A stretch of 64,000 nucleotides of DNA from Pseudoalteromonas caenipelagi. Its GTDB lineage: Bacteria > Pseudomonadota > Gammaproteobacteria > Enterobacterales > Alteromonadaceae. The DNA lies in assembly GCF_013140855.1 (NCBI RefSeq), contig NZ_JABBPG010000002.1:124001-188000 (forward strand), written 5' to 3'. The notes beneath the pieces are model-generated. The model did no database searches and was not told the DNA's origin. It saw only the letters and a list, made by a program, of their open reading frames with translations. Shown in pieces: positions 25,529-34,683 of this stretch (position 1 is its first letter; every line of letters begins with the position of its first letter). The translations under genes and the position numbers were made by a program.

Positions 25529-25746
25529 TCAATAATTTAAATCTGTCAGAAACCATAAAGCTGTGTTTGAACGGAGGCGCAATCATTGCGGTTATTTATC
25601 TCAGTGGCCAGATTAAGGGTCTAACTGAAGTGCTCAAACAGACACAAGTACAAGTAGCGACTAAAGCAGGTCAGAAGGAACATGACGAACTTAAAGCGCG
25701 CGTGGATCAAATTTATTCTGATTTATATGCCCCAAAAGGAAATTGA
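25525..25746 (+). CDS. Small membrane-anchored protein (Mu gp25 / DUF2730-like)
   Basis: The product has 73 residues from the ATG at 25525 (AAGGA 8 nt upstream). One membrane segment (LCLNGGAIIAVIYLSG) is followed by a coiled-coil stretch (GQKEHDELKARVDQIYSDLY). Position right before the small terminase gene matches Mu gp25. A spanin role is conceivable but not supported by more than topology. Confidence 0.65.
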   Translation: MINNLNLSETIKLCLNGGAIIAVIYLSGQIKGLTEVLKQTQVQVATKAGQKEHDELKARVDQIYSDLYAPKGN

Positions 25747-25749
25747 GTC

Positions 25750-26271
25750 ATGCCACCACGTCCAAAGCTTGAAATGTTGGGGTTGCTTGAACGGGTGATC
25801 CGCATGTACACGGAAGACAAGATGGAGATCCGTGTAATTGAGCAGGTTCTTAAGGCTGAGGGCTTTGACGTTAGTAAAAGCTCGATCCAGCGCTCACTCA
25901 AGAGCTATGAAGAAGTTGCAGCACAACACCAGCAAGTACTTGATGAAGCTAAACTACTCATGGAAACGGTCAAAAATACACCCAACACAGATATTTTTGA
26001 ATCAGTGAATTCCATCATGGCTGGCAAGTTTTTGGAATTTGCTAAATCTATGGATGGTCTGGACTTTACGAGCCCTGAAAAGTTCATTGCTTCTCTGGCA
26101 GATTTATCACGTGCGCAAGCCAATCTGGGGCGATTGCGTATGGAATACGAGAAGGGATTTGAAGCTGCTAAATCAAAGTTCCTAAAAGAGCTTGCTGGGC
26201 AGCTTAAAAGTGAACCTGAGCTGCTGCAAAAATTACGTGAAATCGTCAGCCGGATTAGCGCAAAAGGTTAA
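25750..26271 (+). CDS. Terminase small subunit (Mu gp27 / DUF3486-like)
   Basis: The product has 173 residues. The N-terminal part PPRPKLEMLGLLERVIRMYTE, then EIRVIEQVLKAEGFDVSKSSIQRSLKSYEE, is a helix-turn-helix typical of this family; the rest is helical. It recognises the phage end for packaging together with the large subunit, whose gene starts 3 nt later. Confidence 0.85.
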   Translation: MPPRPKLEMLGLLERVIRMYTEDKMEIRVIEQVLKAEGFDVSKSSIQRSLKSYEEVAAQHQQVLDEAKLLMETVKNTPNTDIFESVNSIMAGKFLEFAKSMDGLDFTSPEKFIASLADLSRAQANLGRLRMEYEKGFEAAKSKFLKELAGQLKSEPELLQKLREIVSRISAKG

Positions 26272-26273
26272 CT

Positions 26274-27881
26274 ATGCTAGAAGAATTGTTGGCCGAAGCT
26301 GATCAGAACTACGATGAAGATATAGAACTGCGTCGCGCTGAACGACGACGCAAAGCCAAAGGCTCATTTGCTTATTTTTGTAAAACTTACCTACCACAAG
26401 CGTTCCCACTGGAATTTGCTGAGTATCAAACGGCATTAATTGATGTTGTCTCCAAACGTACACTTAGCGCGGAGCATGAACAATTGTTTAAGTCCGTAAT
26501 CGCAAAAACGGATCATGATTTTATCAAGATGCCCAATCCCGGCGAGCAATTGGAAGCCGTGCTTGATATAGAGCCGCGAGACCATGGTAAAACCACCCGC
26601 AACACGCAGGCTCTGCCACTTTGGATTGCACTGAACTTCCCCGGTGAATTTCCCGTGTTATGTGCCGCGTCTAAAGACTCCGCAACGGATATGCTGGATG
26701 CAATAAAAAGCGCATTAGAAGACAACGATGCGATCATTGACGACTACGGAGTACAAAAAGTTAAGGGCAATACCTGGTCAAAGAAAAAGATCCAATTAGC
26801 TAACGGCTCAGCCATTGCGGCAGTCGGCGCAGGCCAAACACTGCGCGGTATAAAAAACAAGTTTCAACGCCCAACCCATGTTATTTGTGATGACTTGTTA
26901 AAAGATGATGAAGTCGAAAGTAGAACACAGCGAGACAAAATCTATAAATGGTTTAAGCGCGTTATTTTAAACCTTGGTAAAGGCGCGTTAACCATCATCG
27001 CTAACACCATTATGCACCCGGATGATTTACCCTCAAGATTGCTCAATGAAATAGCTGAAGGACAACTCGAAAACTGGTTAGGTCTGCGCTTTTCTGCTGT
27101 TGTTCCCAATGAAAATGGTGATGCGCTGCAACATAAAGACATCAATGAGCATATAACACCGCTGTGGCCAGAGCGCTGGTCAGTCCGTGACATTATTAAA
27201 AAAGCGCGCGATTTGGGGTCGTCCATATTTAGCACTGAATGGCTTAACCAGCCATTGTCAGATGAAGAACGAAAATTTCACGAGGAATGGATCGAGTACT
27301 ACGCCCAGCTCCCCATCGATGTCATGCGCCGGTTGAAAATTATTATGGCCGTAGACCCAGCAACGGGCACCAAAGACGGAGATTTTAGTGCCATTGTTGT
27401 GGTGGGCTATGACCCAGAAACCGGCGTTTATTATGTGCTGTATGCGTGGATTGAGCGAAAGTCTGACTTGCAATTGGCTTACAAAATCATAGAAGTATTC
27501 AAAGTGTGGAAACCTAAAACGATTTGGTTTGAAGATGTGGTCTTTCAAAAGATCTATAAAAAAATGGTTGCCAGAGAAGCCGCAAAAATGTCGATTCGAC
27601 TGCCGTTAAAGAGCTTTAAAGGGGGTAATAAAGACCTACGTATCCAGAGTCTTGCCCCTTATATCGAAAATGGTGTTTTACAGTTTAAAGAAGAGCAAAC
27701 ACGTTTAGTTCAGCAAATCCTAAATTACCCCAAGGATCACGACGACGGACCAGACGCGCTAGAAATGTGCATCTCAAAATTGGAAAACAGCGGCGGCTTT
27801 GTCGGGGGGTCAACCGTTGGCCACGCCGCTGTGCGTACCATCGCGCAAAAAATCAGCGCATTCACCGGAGGGTATCGGTAA
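26274..27881 (+). CDS. Terminase large subunit (Mu gp28-like)
   Basis: The product has 535 residues. The ATPase motif is EPRDHGKTT (a variant Walker A usual for this group), followed by the Walker B-like region THVICDDLLKDD; the RNase H-like nuclease is marked by AVDPATGTKDGDFSAI. It drives headful packaging. The stop overlaps the next start (TAATG). Confidence 0.93.
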   Translation: MLEELLAEADQNYDEDIELRRAERRRKAKGSFAYFCKTYLPQAFPLEFAEYQTALIDVVSKRTLSAEHEQLFKSVIAKTDHDFIKMPNPGEQLEAVLDIEPRDHGKTTRNTQALPLWIALNFPGEFPVLCAASKDSATDMLDAIKSALEDNDAIIDDYGVQKVKGNTWSKKKIQLANGSAIAAVGAGQTLRGIKNKFQRPTHVICDDLLKDDEVESRTQRDKIYKWFKRVILNLGKGALTIIANTIMHPDDLPSRLLNEIAEGQLENWLGLRFSAVVPNENGDALQHKDINEHITPLWPERWSVRDIIKKARDLGSSIFSTEWLNQPLSDEERKFHEEWIEYYAQLPIDVMRRLKIIMAVDPATGTKDGDFSAIVVVGYDPETGVYYVLYAWIERKSDLQLAYKIIEVFKVWKPKTIWFEDVVFQKIYKKMVAREAAKMSIRLPLKSFKGGNKDLRIQSLAPYIENGVLQFKEEQTRLVQQILNYPKDHDDGPDALEMCISKLENSGGFVGGSTVGHAAVRTIAQKISAFTGGYR

Positions 27882-28495
27882 TGTTAGATAGGCTCATCAA
27901 ACTAGCACAGCGTATTACCGATATTCAGTCTCGTCTGGAACGTCTGCTGGCCTGCGGTGAGGTCGTTGATTTAGACCCCGTTGGCCATCGAGTAAAACTC
28001 GTGTTGCCAGGACACGATAACGTGCAAACCGATTGGCTACCTGTAATTAGTCGCCGTGCATTAGGTGTACAAATTTACACTATACCCAAGATGGGCGAAC
28101 AATGCTGGGCGCTATTCGTTCCATTCAGTGGGATGGAACGCGGCGTGGTATTAGGTGCCACTTACAACGACACAGACACACCACCAATAGACAACCCCGC
28201 TCAAACCTGGATGCAGTTTGAAGACGGCACAACATTTCATTATGACCAAGATCAGCACCACTGCGAGCTGAATATGCCAGCGGGTACACTCGTTATTACC
28301 GCACCGCACACCACGATTAATGGTGATGTACAGGTCAACGGCAATACAATAATGGACGGCACATTAGATACAACCGGCAATATTCACAGCGATGCAGAGG
28401 TGTCAGACGCGGTTCGTGCTATGTCTGGTGATAGAGATATTTACAATACTCATGACCACGATAAAAGTGTGCCACCACCTGCTAAAACACAATAA
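27881..28495 (+). CDS. Baseplate spike protein V (P2 gpV-like)
   Basis: The product has 204 residues from the ATG at 27881. The OB-fold part (GEVVDLDPVGHRVKLVLPG ... LGVQIYTIPKMGEQCWALFVPFSG) is followed by a beta-helical region with repeats (TINGDVQVNGNTIMDGTLDTTGNIHSD) and a tip with HDHD, which in P2 gpV binds iron. It forms the membrane-piercing tip of the contractile tail. Confidence 0.9.
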   Translation: MLDRLIKLAQRITDIQSRLERLLACGEVVDLDPVGHRVKLVLPGHDNVQTDWLPVISRRALGVQIYTIPKMGEQCWALFVPFSGMERGVVLGATYNDTDTPPIDNPAQTWMQFEDGTTFHYDQDQHHCELNMPAGTLVITAPHTTINGDVQVNGNTIMDGTLDTTGNIHSDAEVSDAVRAMSGDRDIYNTHDHDKSVPPPAKTQ

Positions 28496-28596
28496 CGCCT
28501 GTAAAGCGATTTACGGGTTTAAAAATGTGGATTAGTGCCATTGGGTTATTAAAGTGATGTGCATCAAAATTAAGATAGGTTCAGGAGCAATTTGAT

Positions 28597-28932
28597 ATGT
28601 ATGCGATGCGTTTAAACGGCCAGTCTCGCCACAGCGATATCATCGACGATATTAACCAAAGTATTGATGTGATTTTAACTACTCCTAAAGGTAGTCGCAT
28701 TGCTGATCATAAATTTGGCTGTGCGCTGTGGGACTTTTTAGACCAACCCATGACTGCCATGCCTCGGCTCATTGCTGAAGTAACCGCCGCTATCAATCAA
28801 TATGAGACCAGGATAACGCTAACGAGCATAGAACCCGATATTAGCCAAGCGGCCAATGGCCGTTTACACATCAAGCTCAACTACATACTTAATGGCCAAC
28901 AGTACGACTACCAACTCACTGTTAACCGCTAA
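28597..28932 (+). CDS. Baseplate protein W (P2 gpW / gp25-like)
   Basis: The product has 111 residues of the GPW/gp25 family: SIDVILTTPKGSRIADHKFGCALWDFLDQP and a C-terminal part with ITLTSIEPDI and LNYIL. It is a conserved inner baseplate component of contractile tails. About 100 bp with no gene separate it from gpV; the late promoter at 28938 follows directly. Confidence 0.9.
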   Translation: MYAMRLNGQSRHSDIIDDINQSIDVILTTPKGSRIADHKFGCALWDFLDQPMTAMPRLIAEVTAAINQYETRITLTSIEPDISQAANGRLHIKLNYILNGQQYDYQLTVNR

Positions 28933-28937
28933 GCGTT

Positions 28938-28976
28938 TGCTGTACAGCAAAGTTAAAATTTTAAAAAGCTTATTCT
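28938..28976 (+). promoter_or_regulatory. Late promoter 3 (rightward only) at the palindrome TGCTGTACAGCA
   Basis: The palindrome at 28938-28949 lies within a perfect 16-bp version, TTTGCTGTACAGCAAA. TATTCT (28971-28976) begins 22 bp after its last base. On the minus strand the same position reads AGTTGG, which is no -10 box, and the flanking genes are not divergent. It drives the sheath-to-head block. Confidence 0.78.
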
Positions 28977-29006
28977 CACTCCTAGTTAACCGACTAGGAG
29001 ATCACT

Positions 29007-30188
29007 ATGTCACTACAAAAAGGGATTGAGATCATTGAAACGATTTCAGGCCCAATCCCAATTAACGAAGTTGCGAGCGCTATTATCGCCGTGGTTGGCA
29101 CGGCGGATATGGGCGACCTAGATGCAATCAAAATAGTACGAACCGCTGATGAAGCTGAAGCGCTGTACGGCACCAATGGCACGTTGGGTGAAGCGTTCGA
29201 TGCGATATATGACCATGTACAAACATTAACGGTTGTCGCAATACGTGTTGCTGAAGATGGCACCGAATCTACCCAAATCGCCAATGTGGTTGCGGGGCTA
29301 AAACGTATTGAAGACGCTTACGGCGAGTATGGCTTATTCCCGAAGATTATCATTGCCCCCGGATTTAGCCATAAAATTGGTGTGGGTGCTGAGATGATAG
29401 CCATTGGCAATAAAATTGGTGCTGTGTCTGTGATTGATGCGCCAGAAACTGCCACACCAGAGCAAGCGGTCACATTTAAAGGTGCGTTTAGCGATTACCG
29501 CGCAATCGTTACTTATCCGCGCGTAAAAACCCTCAATAATGCGGGGCAAGTCGTAGCGACTTGGTTGTCGGCACGTTATGCGGCATTGATGGCCCAAGTA
29601 GACAAAAACCAAACGGGTGAACCACACCACACCGGGTATTGGTGTAGTCCGTCAAACTACGTTTTAAAAGGGGTTGTTGGGGTTGAACGCTCGATTCAGT
29701 ACAACCCACGCGATAACGACAATGCGCTAAATTACCTAGCAGGCCAAGGTATTGTTTCTGTGTTAAATGATGGCTCAGGCTTTAGAGCTTGGGGAAATCG
29801 TTCAACTGCATTCCCATCAAAATCAGATTCACTCACCTTTATTCCTTGGCGCAGAACCATGGATATCATCGAGGAATCGATCCAGTTTTTTACGCGTCAG
29901 TTCTTGGATAAACCCATGTTTACTCGTCCCAACGATTTAGCCACATCCATGATTGGGCAAATCGAGTTAAGCGTAAACGACTTTTTGCGCTCTAAAGTGG
30001 GCACGGCTTTGGTGTACGGAAAGTGTGAACTGCGCATTGAGGACAACCCACTTATCAACCTGGCAAACGGCAAGGTTAAATATCATATCCAAGCCACTCC
30101 ACCTGTGCCCATTGAGCACGTTACATATGAAGCAGAGGTCTATGTGCCTGGGCTTGAAATCGCGTTAAATCAATTATTAGGAGGCTAA
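29007..30188 (+). CDS. Contractile tail sheath protein (P2 gpFI-like)
   Basis: The product has 393 residues: GIEIIETISGPIPINEVASAIIAVVGTADMGD at the start, ALMAQVDKNQTGEPHHTGYWCSPSNYVLKGVVG in the middle, and the conserved WGNRSTAFPSKSDSLTFIPWRRTMDIIEESI near the end. This is the sheath that contracts during injection. An AGGAG site precedes the ATG. Confidence 0.95.
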   Translation: MSLQKGIEIIETISGPIPINEVASAIIAVVGTADMGDLDAIKIVRTADEAEALYGTNGTLGEAFDAIYDHVQTLTVVAIRVAEDGTESTQIANVVAGLKRIEDAYGEYGLFPKIIIAPGFSHKIGVGAEMIAIGNKIGAVSVIDAPETATPEQAVTFKGAFSDYRAIVTYPRVKTLNNAGQVVATWLSARYAALMAQVDKNQTGEPHHTGYWCSPSNYVLKGVVGVERSIQYNPRDNDNALNYLAGQGIVSVLNDGSGFRAWGNRSTAFPSKSDSLTFIPWRRTMDIIEESIQFFTRQFLDKPMFTRPNDLATSMIGQIELSVNDFLRSKVGTALVYGKCELRIEDNPLINLANGKVKYHIQATPPVPIEHVTYEAEVYVPGLEIALNQLLGG

Positions 30189-30189
30189 C

Positions 30190-30672
30190 ATGGCGGCTGT
30201 AAACTGGCGTAGAAATCGTGTGTTAATCGGTGGTACTGACTATGTGGGTCGACTGGAATCTGGCGAACTCGAGATTAAGCGCGAAATGGTCGAGCTAAAA
30301 GGTATGGGAATGCCAGGCACGGCAAAAGTACCGAACGGCAATTTTGAAGCGGTCACAAGCAAACTCAAGTTCAATAACATCGCCCCCAGTGACTGGCGAA
30401 AAGTCATCAATAACGATGGTTACATTGATGTTGTGTTTGCTGGTGAATGCCAAGCGCTGGACTCAAAAAGCGGCCTGACATTTGACAACGTTGCTAACAC
30501 CACAATTCGTGGTTGGTCTGAAACCATACCAGGACAAAACCCCAACGATGAGGGCAAGTCTGAATTTGAGCTCACTATCAATGTGCAGTTTATTGAGATG
30601 AAAGACAGCGGCGGTACTGTGCTACTCATTGACCTAGCTAATGGGCTGGTTGAACCCAAGGAGCTGGCGTAA
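30190..30672 (+). CDS. Tail tube protein (P2 gpFII-like)
   Basis: The product has 160 residues with the tube-protein pattern VNWRRNRVLIGGTDYVGRLESGELEIKREMVELKGMGMPGTAKVPNGNFEAVTSKL. It lies 1 nt after the sheath gene. The next gene is a head protein, so tail and head genes share this transcript. Confidence 0.92.
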   Translation: MAAVNWRRNRVLIGGTDYVGRLESGELEIKREMVELKGMGMPGTAKVPNGNFEAVTSKLKFNNIAPSDWRKVINNDGYIDVVFAGECQALDSKSGLTFDNVANTTIRGWSETIPGQNPNDEGKSEFELTINVQFIEMKDSGGTVLLIDLANGLVEPKELA

Positions 30673-31592
30673 TGCGAGTCCGTAAGCTGCGTTTAGTTAC
30701 ACCTGGCAAGCAAGCGAATGGCCAGGTTGTAACAAGTGAACATCTAAAGCAAGTCGTTAAGAACTATAAGGCGGAAACAAGGCCCCCCATTACTTTAGGA
30801 CACCCAGAAAAGGGAGCTGATCAAGTGCCTGCGTTTGGTAGGGCCAGCGATCTAGAAATAGATGAGCAAGGGGCACTGGTTCTCAACATAAACTATACGC
30901 CTGAGCTTGAAAAGCGTGAGGATGCAGGCGAATTTGAAGGGTTCAGTGCCGGAATCCCCCCACACCCGGAAACGGGCGAGTATTACTTACATCATGTAGC
31001 AGCCTGTGGCCAACTGCCACCGGCTGCTGACACCAAAACACTGGAGCTAGTCGAACTGAGCACCACCACGGACGACATCATTTATCTAGCTGCTGAAATA
31101 ATCAAAGAGGAAATCGACGTGACCAAAGAAGAACTAGCGGCGTTGCTGGATGAAAAGCTAACGCCAATCACAAAAAAAGTGGACGCGCTAGAAGCGAAGG
31201 TCTACAAAGGACAAGATCTGGACGACCCCAAAAAGGACAATGTGAGCGGACAGCAAGGCACGGATGCCACTACCGATAAACCAAGTAAAGAGCTGTCTGC
31301 CGTATTGGATACTGTCAAAGCGGATCGCATTGCCAATATTACCACCACTGCACAAGGCAAGGGTTTAAGCGATGACCAACTTAAGCCGCTACTTGGCCGA
31401 TTAAACAACGCAGAAGCTGTCGAGCTGGCAGATAACAGCGCTGATGGCCTGTACCAATCAACCATGGCTTTTATTAATGGACTAGACAGCAAATCACAAA
31501 GTAACGCAGGTCTGCTAGATAACCTGGAGCTTTCAAACCCTGGCGATAACGGTCAAGCCTTTGAGCTAAGCGACTTGGCCAACAAACTTTAG
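30672..31592 (+). CDS. Head maturation protease and scaffold (Mu gpI-like)
   Basis: The product has 306 residues. The N-terminal protease part has the Mu I pattern (TRPPITLGHPEKGADQVPAFGRASDL, and GFSAGIPPHPETGEYYLHHVAACGQLPPA); the C-terminal part is helical and charged and probably acts as scaffold. In Mu a short form of the same gene (Z) is the scaffold, and an inner start at an ATG or GTG could serve here too. It starts on the last base of the tube gene's stop. Confidence 0.88.
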   Translation: MRVRKLRLVTPGKQANGQVVTSEHLKQVVKNYKAETRPPITLGHPEKGADQVPAFGRASDLEIDEQGALVLNINYTPELEKREDAGEFEGFSAGIPPHPETGEYYLHHVAACGQLPPAADTKTLELVELSTTTDDIIYLAAEIIKEEIDVTKEELAALLDEKLTPITKKVDALEAKVYKGQDLDDPKKDNVSGQQGTDATTDKPSKELSAVLDTVKADRIANITTTAQGKGLSDDQLKPLLGRLNNAEAVELADNSADGLYQSTMAFINGLDSKSQSNAGLLDNLELSNPGDNGQAFELSDLANKL

Positions 31593-31598
31593 GAGCGA

Positions 31599-31940
31599 AT
31601 GATGACCACATTTAACTTAGGCAGTGTTGCTATTACACAGAAAAGTATTGTTGAACCAAGCCACCCGCCGATTATTCGTAATCGCCGTTTTGCAACCGGT
31701 AAAGGGGTTATTCCTGCTGGCACCGTTGTAGCAGAAAACGGCGCTGATTTAGTCACTTGGGATGGTACTAACGGCACCATCGAAGGGGTTGCGACTGAAA
31801 ACGTAGATACTGATAACGCTGAAACGGGACCAGTCATTGAGCACGGTGTTGCAGTTCGTGAACACGTACTCGTGAACAGTAATGCAATTACACCAGCACA
31901 GGAATTGAAACTCAAAGCTGCGGGTATTTGGTTAAGTTAA
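31599..31940 (+). CDS. Head decoration protein (DUF2190-like)
   Basis: The product has 113 residues, beta-rich (GKGVIPAGTVVAENGADLVTWDG, then EGVATENVDT). This pattern and the place between protease and capsid fit the small decoration proteins of phage heads. The start may be 31599 or the ATG at 31602. Confidence 0.72.
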   Translation: MMTTFNLGSVAITQKSIVEPSHPPIIRNRRFATGKGVIPAGTVVAENGADLVTWDGTNGTIEGVATENVDTDNAETGPVIEHGVAVREHVLVNSNAITPAQELKLKAAGIWLS

Positions 31941-31968
31941 CCCCGGCCCACTCATTAAGGAGAACACC

Positions 31969-32193
31969 ATGTCAAATGAAGCCAATCAAAAAGCAGCTCG
32001 CGAAGGGTTTAGCACCGCATACAACGGCCTTTTAACAAGCGTCAGTAAGTTGGGCGGCAATGCTTACAATCTGCTGCACAGTGAGCACAGAGACGAACTG
32101 CTGAAAAATGTGCAAACCTCGCTCACTGAATTAAAAAAAGCCGGTGTTGCGTTTGATGAAGCGCTAAAGCCTGCGTCTACAAAAGATAAGTAA
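31969..32193 (+). CDS. Hypothetical small head-region protein
   Basis: The product has 74 residues, helical (GFSTAYNGLLTSVSKLGGNAYNLLHSEHRDELLKN), with an AAGGAG site upstream. It lies between the decoration and capsid genes. I do not recognise it. Confidence 0.65.
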   Translation: MSNEANQKAAREGFSTAYNGLLTSVSKLGGNAYNLLHSEHRDELLKNVQTSLTELKKAGVAFDEALKPASTKDK

Positions 32194-32205
32194 GGGTAAT
32201 AAGCT

Positions 32206-33231
32206 ATGATCCATATTTCAAACACCATTAAAACCGTTCAAGGGTTTTTAACTCCACAGCACATAGCTCAGCGTATCGCTAAGCAAAAGCCCGTGAGTCA
32301 GACTATCAGAAACTGGTTATTTAATAATGCAGTACAGCACCAACTGGCTCATATAGCCACCTCTGAGTTGCAGTCTGTGATTCAAAACGTGCCAGTTGTC
32401 CGTCGAGGAACAGCAGCGTATAACATCGGCAGCAACGGCCAATCACTGGAGTTGATCGAGCCTCAGGGTATCGACATGATCGATGCGTTAACAGCGACAG
32501 ATCTAAACAATATGCGGCTGCTAACTACATCTTCAATTCAACAAATGGTCGATACAAAGACAGATCGCATGATGAAGATTGTCACTAAATCATCTGAAGC
32601 ATTATGCGCCCAGGCGTTAACAGGCCAGATTGCATATCCAATGAAAACAGATTCAGGTATGGATACCTACGAAATCACATTTGGTGAAACATTGACGCAC
32701 ACACCTACTACTAAATGGGACGCATCAGATGCATCAGTCACTAAGATTTTCACAGATCTTAGCGACATGAAATCAGCCATTGAAGAGCAAGGTTTTGGCA
32801 CAAAAGTCGAGTTCAAAGCGGGTAAGAAAGCATATTCGGCTTTGCTTGCTATAGCTGAAAAGGCCAGCAACAAAATCATCAAGGTCGAAATTAAAGAAAA
32901 CACTATCTATATCGGTGGTATTGCGGTGACCATGGAAAGTGGCACGTACATTGGGGCAAATAAAGCTGTCACTAAAAAGGTCCAGGATCATAAAATTGTG
33001 GCCGCTGATGTTGAAGCCGGTCATGGTTTCTGGTGGCTGGCATTAGATGACATTGAGGCTGGGCTGGTTGCATTGCCGTTTTTTCCAAGCCAAGAAATCA
33101 TTAAAAACCCAAGTCAAATGAACATCATTGGGCGCTCTAAACCGCTCCCCGGTCCGGTCGTTAAGTCCATTTGCTGGGCTGACGTTGTAGCGGAACCTGC
33201 GCCGGAACCTGCACCGGAATCTACGCCATGA
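32206..33231 (+). CDS. Major capsid protein (lambda gpE-like type)
   Basis: The product has 341 residues. SSEALCAQALTGQIAYP and the closing stretch GRSKPLPGPVVKSICWADVV fit the gpE-type capsid family. It ends with a short Pro/Ala/Glu tail (EPAPEPAPESTP). Its place after the protease and decoration genes agrees with the role. Mu's own capsid protein T belongs to another family, so this may be a replacement. Confidence 0.82.
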   Translation: MIHISNTIKTVQGFLTPQHIAQRIAKQKPVSQTIRNWLFNNAVQHQLAHIATSELQSVIQNVPVVRRGTAAYNIGSNGQSLELIEPQGIDMIDALTATDLNNMRLLTTSSIQQMVDTKTDRMMKIVTKSSEALCAQALTGQIAYPMKTDSGMDTYEITFGETLTHTPTTKWDASDASVTKIFTDLSDMKSAIEEQGFGTKVEFKAGKKAYSALLAIAEKASNKIIKVEIKENTIYIGGIAVTMESGTYIGANKAVTKKVQDHKIVAADVEAGHGFWWLALDDIEAGLVALPFFPSQEIIKNPSQMNIIGRSKPLPGPVVKSICWADVVAEPAPEPAPESTP

Positions 33232-33635
33232 CATTAGATGAGATCAAAGCCCTGGTCTCAACTGAGGCTGTGCAGAGCAGCCTCGATAGTCAACTGTTTG
33301 AGACTCTTACGTATGACTCACCGGATAAGGTGCCACTTGCAATCAATAAGGCGGCTACTTGGGTGTATTCGAAGCTGATCGCAGGTAAGGCTCAAAATAA
33401 CGACTTTAATAACGATGAACGGGCGTTGCTTAGCGAGGCGTTAAGCAAAATGGCTATTTACGAACTGTATAGCCTGTGTGAGTTTGAAGGGACAGGTGAA
33501 GAAAAACGTAAAGATGCCTATGTGATCCTTAATGCTTTATTAGGTATGCAAAGCGATGAGCAAGCCGTTAAAAAGTCCAGCAAAATAAGTGTACATCAAG
33601 ATGCAAAACTCTCTTACAACCCCTTTAGATTCTAA
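33228..33635 (+). CDS. Head-tail adaptor protein (DUF1320, Mu gp36-like)
   Basis: The product has 135 residues, all helical (DKVPLAINKAATWVYSKLIAGKAQNNDFNNDERALLSEALSKMAIYELY), which fits the small head completion proteins of Mu relatives. It overlaps the capsid stop (ATGA) and extends into the portal gene by 35 nt. Confidence 0.68.
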   Translation: MTLDEIKALVSTEAVQSSLDSQLFETLTYDSPDKVPLAINKAATWVYSKLIAGKAQNNDFNNDERALLSEALSKMAIYELYSLCEFEGTGEEKRKDAYVILNALLGMQSDEQAVKKSSKISVHQDAKLSYNPFRF

Positions 33636-34683
33636 TAACCCATTAATTGGTTACTACCCGCAACCTGGGCAAATTTACGATGTGCCCACGTTTAATAGTT
33701 ACTGGGGTGCTATCCATACTATGTTGCAAGACGATCAGGTAATCGCCTCGTTGGATTTACGCAAAAGCCGGGCATTAGCAAAACCCACTATTTGGGTTGG
33801 TGATGAACGGGCCATTGCGCTGATTAAAGATGTGCTCGCTAATCTCACATTTACCCAAGACCAAAAAGATGGCTTGAGCGCTTTGGAGCTCGGCTTTAAC
33901 CCTTGCGAAATTCAATGGGGTAATGCGGGGGCTGACTGGTGGGTCGACTCCATAGAAAAGCGCGCACCGGAAAAGTTTCGCATTGGCCAACGCGGTGAGC
34001 TGCTATACAGCAATCAAAGCTATGAGTTTAAAGCAGTGCCAGATAAAAAAGTCATTCTGTTCACGCGCAATGCCACCCGTGAAAACCCATATGGTGAAAC
34101 TGTTTTAAAAAGCTGTTATCCACACTGGGAAATGAAATGGGGAGCCATCGCTCAAATGGCCAGATTGGGTGATAAATACAGTATTCCACCTGTAATCGCG
34201 TTAGCAGAAACTGAAGACCAAACAGAGTTAGATCGGATCAGTGCAGCCCTCGCAGGATTGGAAAGCGCAACAGGCATCGCGTTGTCTGGGGTTAAATCTA
34301 TCGAATCGCTAAAAGTAACGGGCAAATTAGAAGAAATTGAAAAAACAATTGAGGCTAAAAACAAGGCTATATCAAAAGTGATCACTGGGCAGACGTTGGC
34401 ACAAGGCGAGAGCAAATACGGTACGCAAGCACTAGGTAAAGTACACGAGAATACCCTTGAAGCCTATGCAATAGAGGATATCAAGCTACTACTTAACCGG
34501 CTAAACAAAACCCTGTTTCGCTGGATATTAGAGCTCAACGGCTATGGTCATTTAAAAGCACAGCTATTATTTGATGAGCAGACATACAAAGATGCACAAA
34601 CACCCAAACAAACAAAACAGTCGTTGCAACTCAGTAACCCAGGAACCGACTACACCGACCCCACACTAAATCTGTATTTATAA
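33601..34683 (+). CDS. Portal protein (Mu gp29-like, DUF935)
   Basis: The product has 360 residues from the ATG at 33601; a GTG at 33589 is possible. Typical stretches are SALELGFNPCEIQWG, PEKFRIGQRGELLY and ENPYGETVLKSCYPHWEMKWGAIAQMARLGDKYSIPP. It is the dodecameric channel at the head vertex. It is short against Mu gp29 (512), with the C-terminal part reduced. The stop overlaps the next ATG (TAATG). Confidence 0.88.
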   Translation: MQNSLTTPLDSNNPLIGYYPQPGQIYDVPTFNSYWGAIHTMLQDDQVIASLDLRKSRALAKPTIWVGDERAIALIKDVLANLTFTQDQKDGLSALELGFNPCEIQWGNAGADWWVDSIEKRAPEKFRIGQRGELLYSNQSYEFKAVPDKKVILFTRNATRENPYGETVLKSCYPHWEMKWGAIAQMARLGDKYSIPPVIALAETEDQTELDRISAALAGLESATGIALSGVKSIESLKVTGKLEEIEKTIEAKNKAISKVITGQTLAQGESKYGTQALGKVHENTLEAYAIEDIKLLLNRLNKTLFRWILELNGYGHLKAQLLFDEQTYKDAQTPKQTKQSLQLSNPGTDYTDPTLNLYL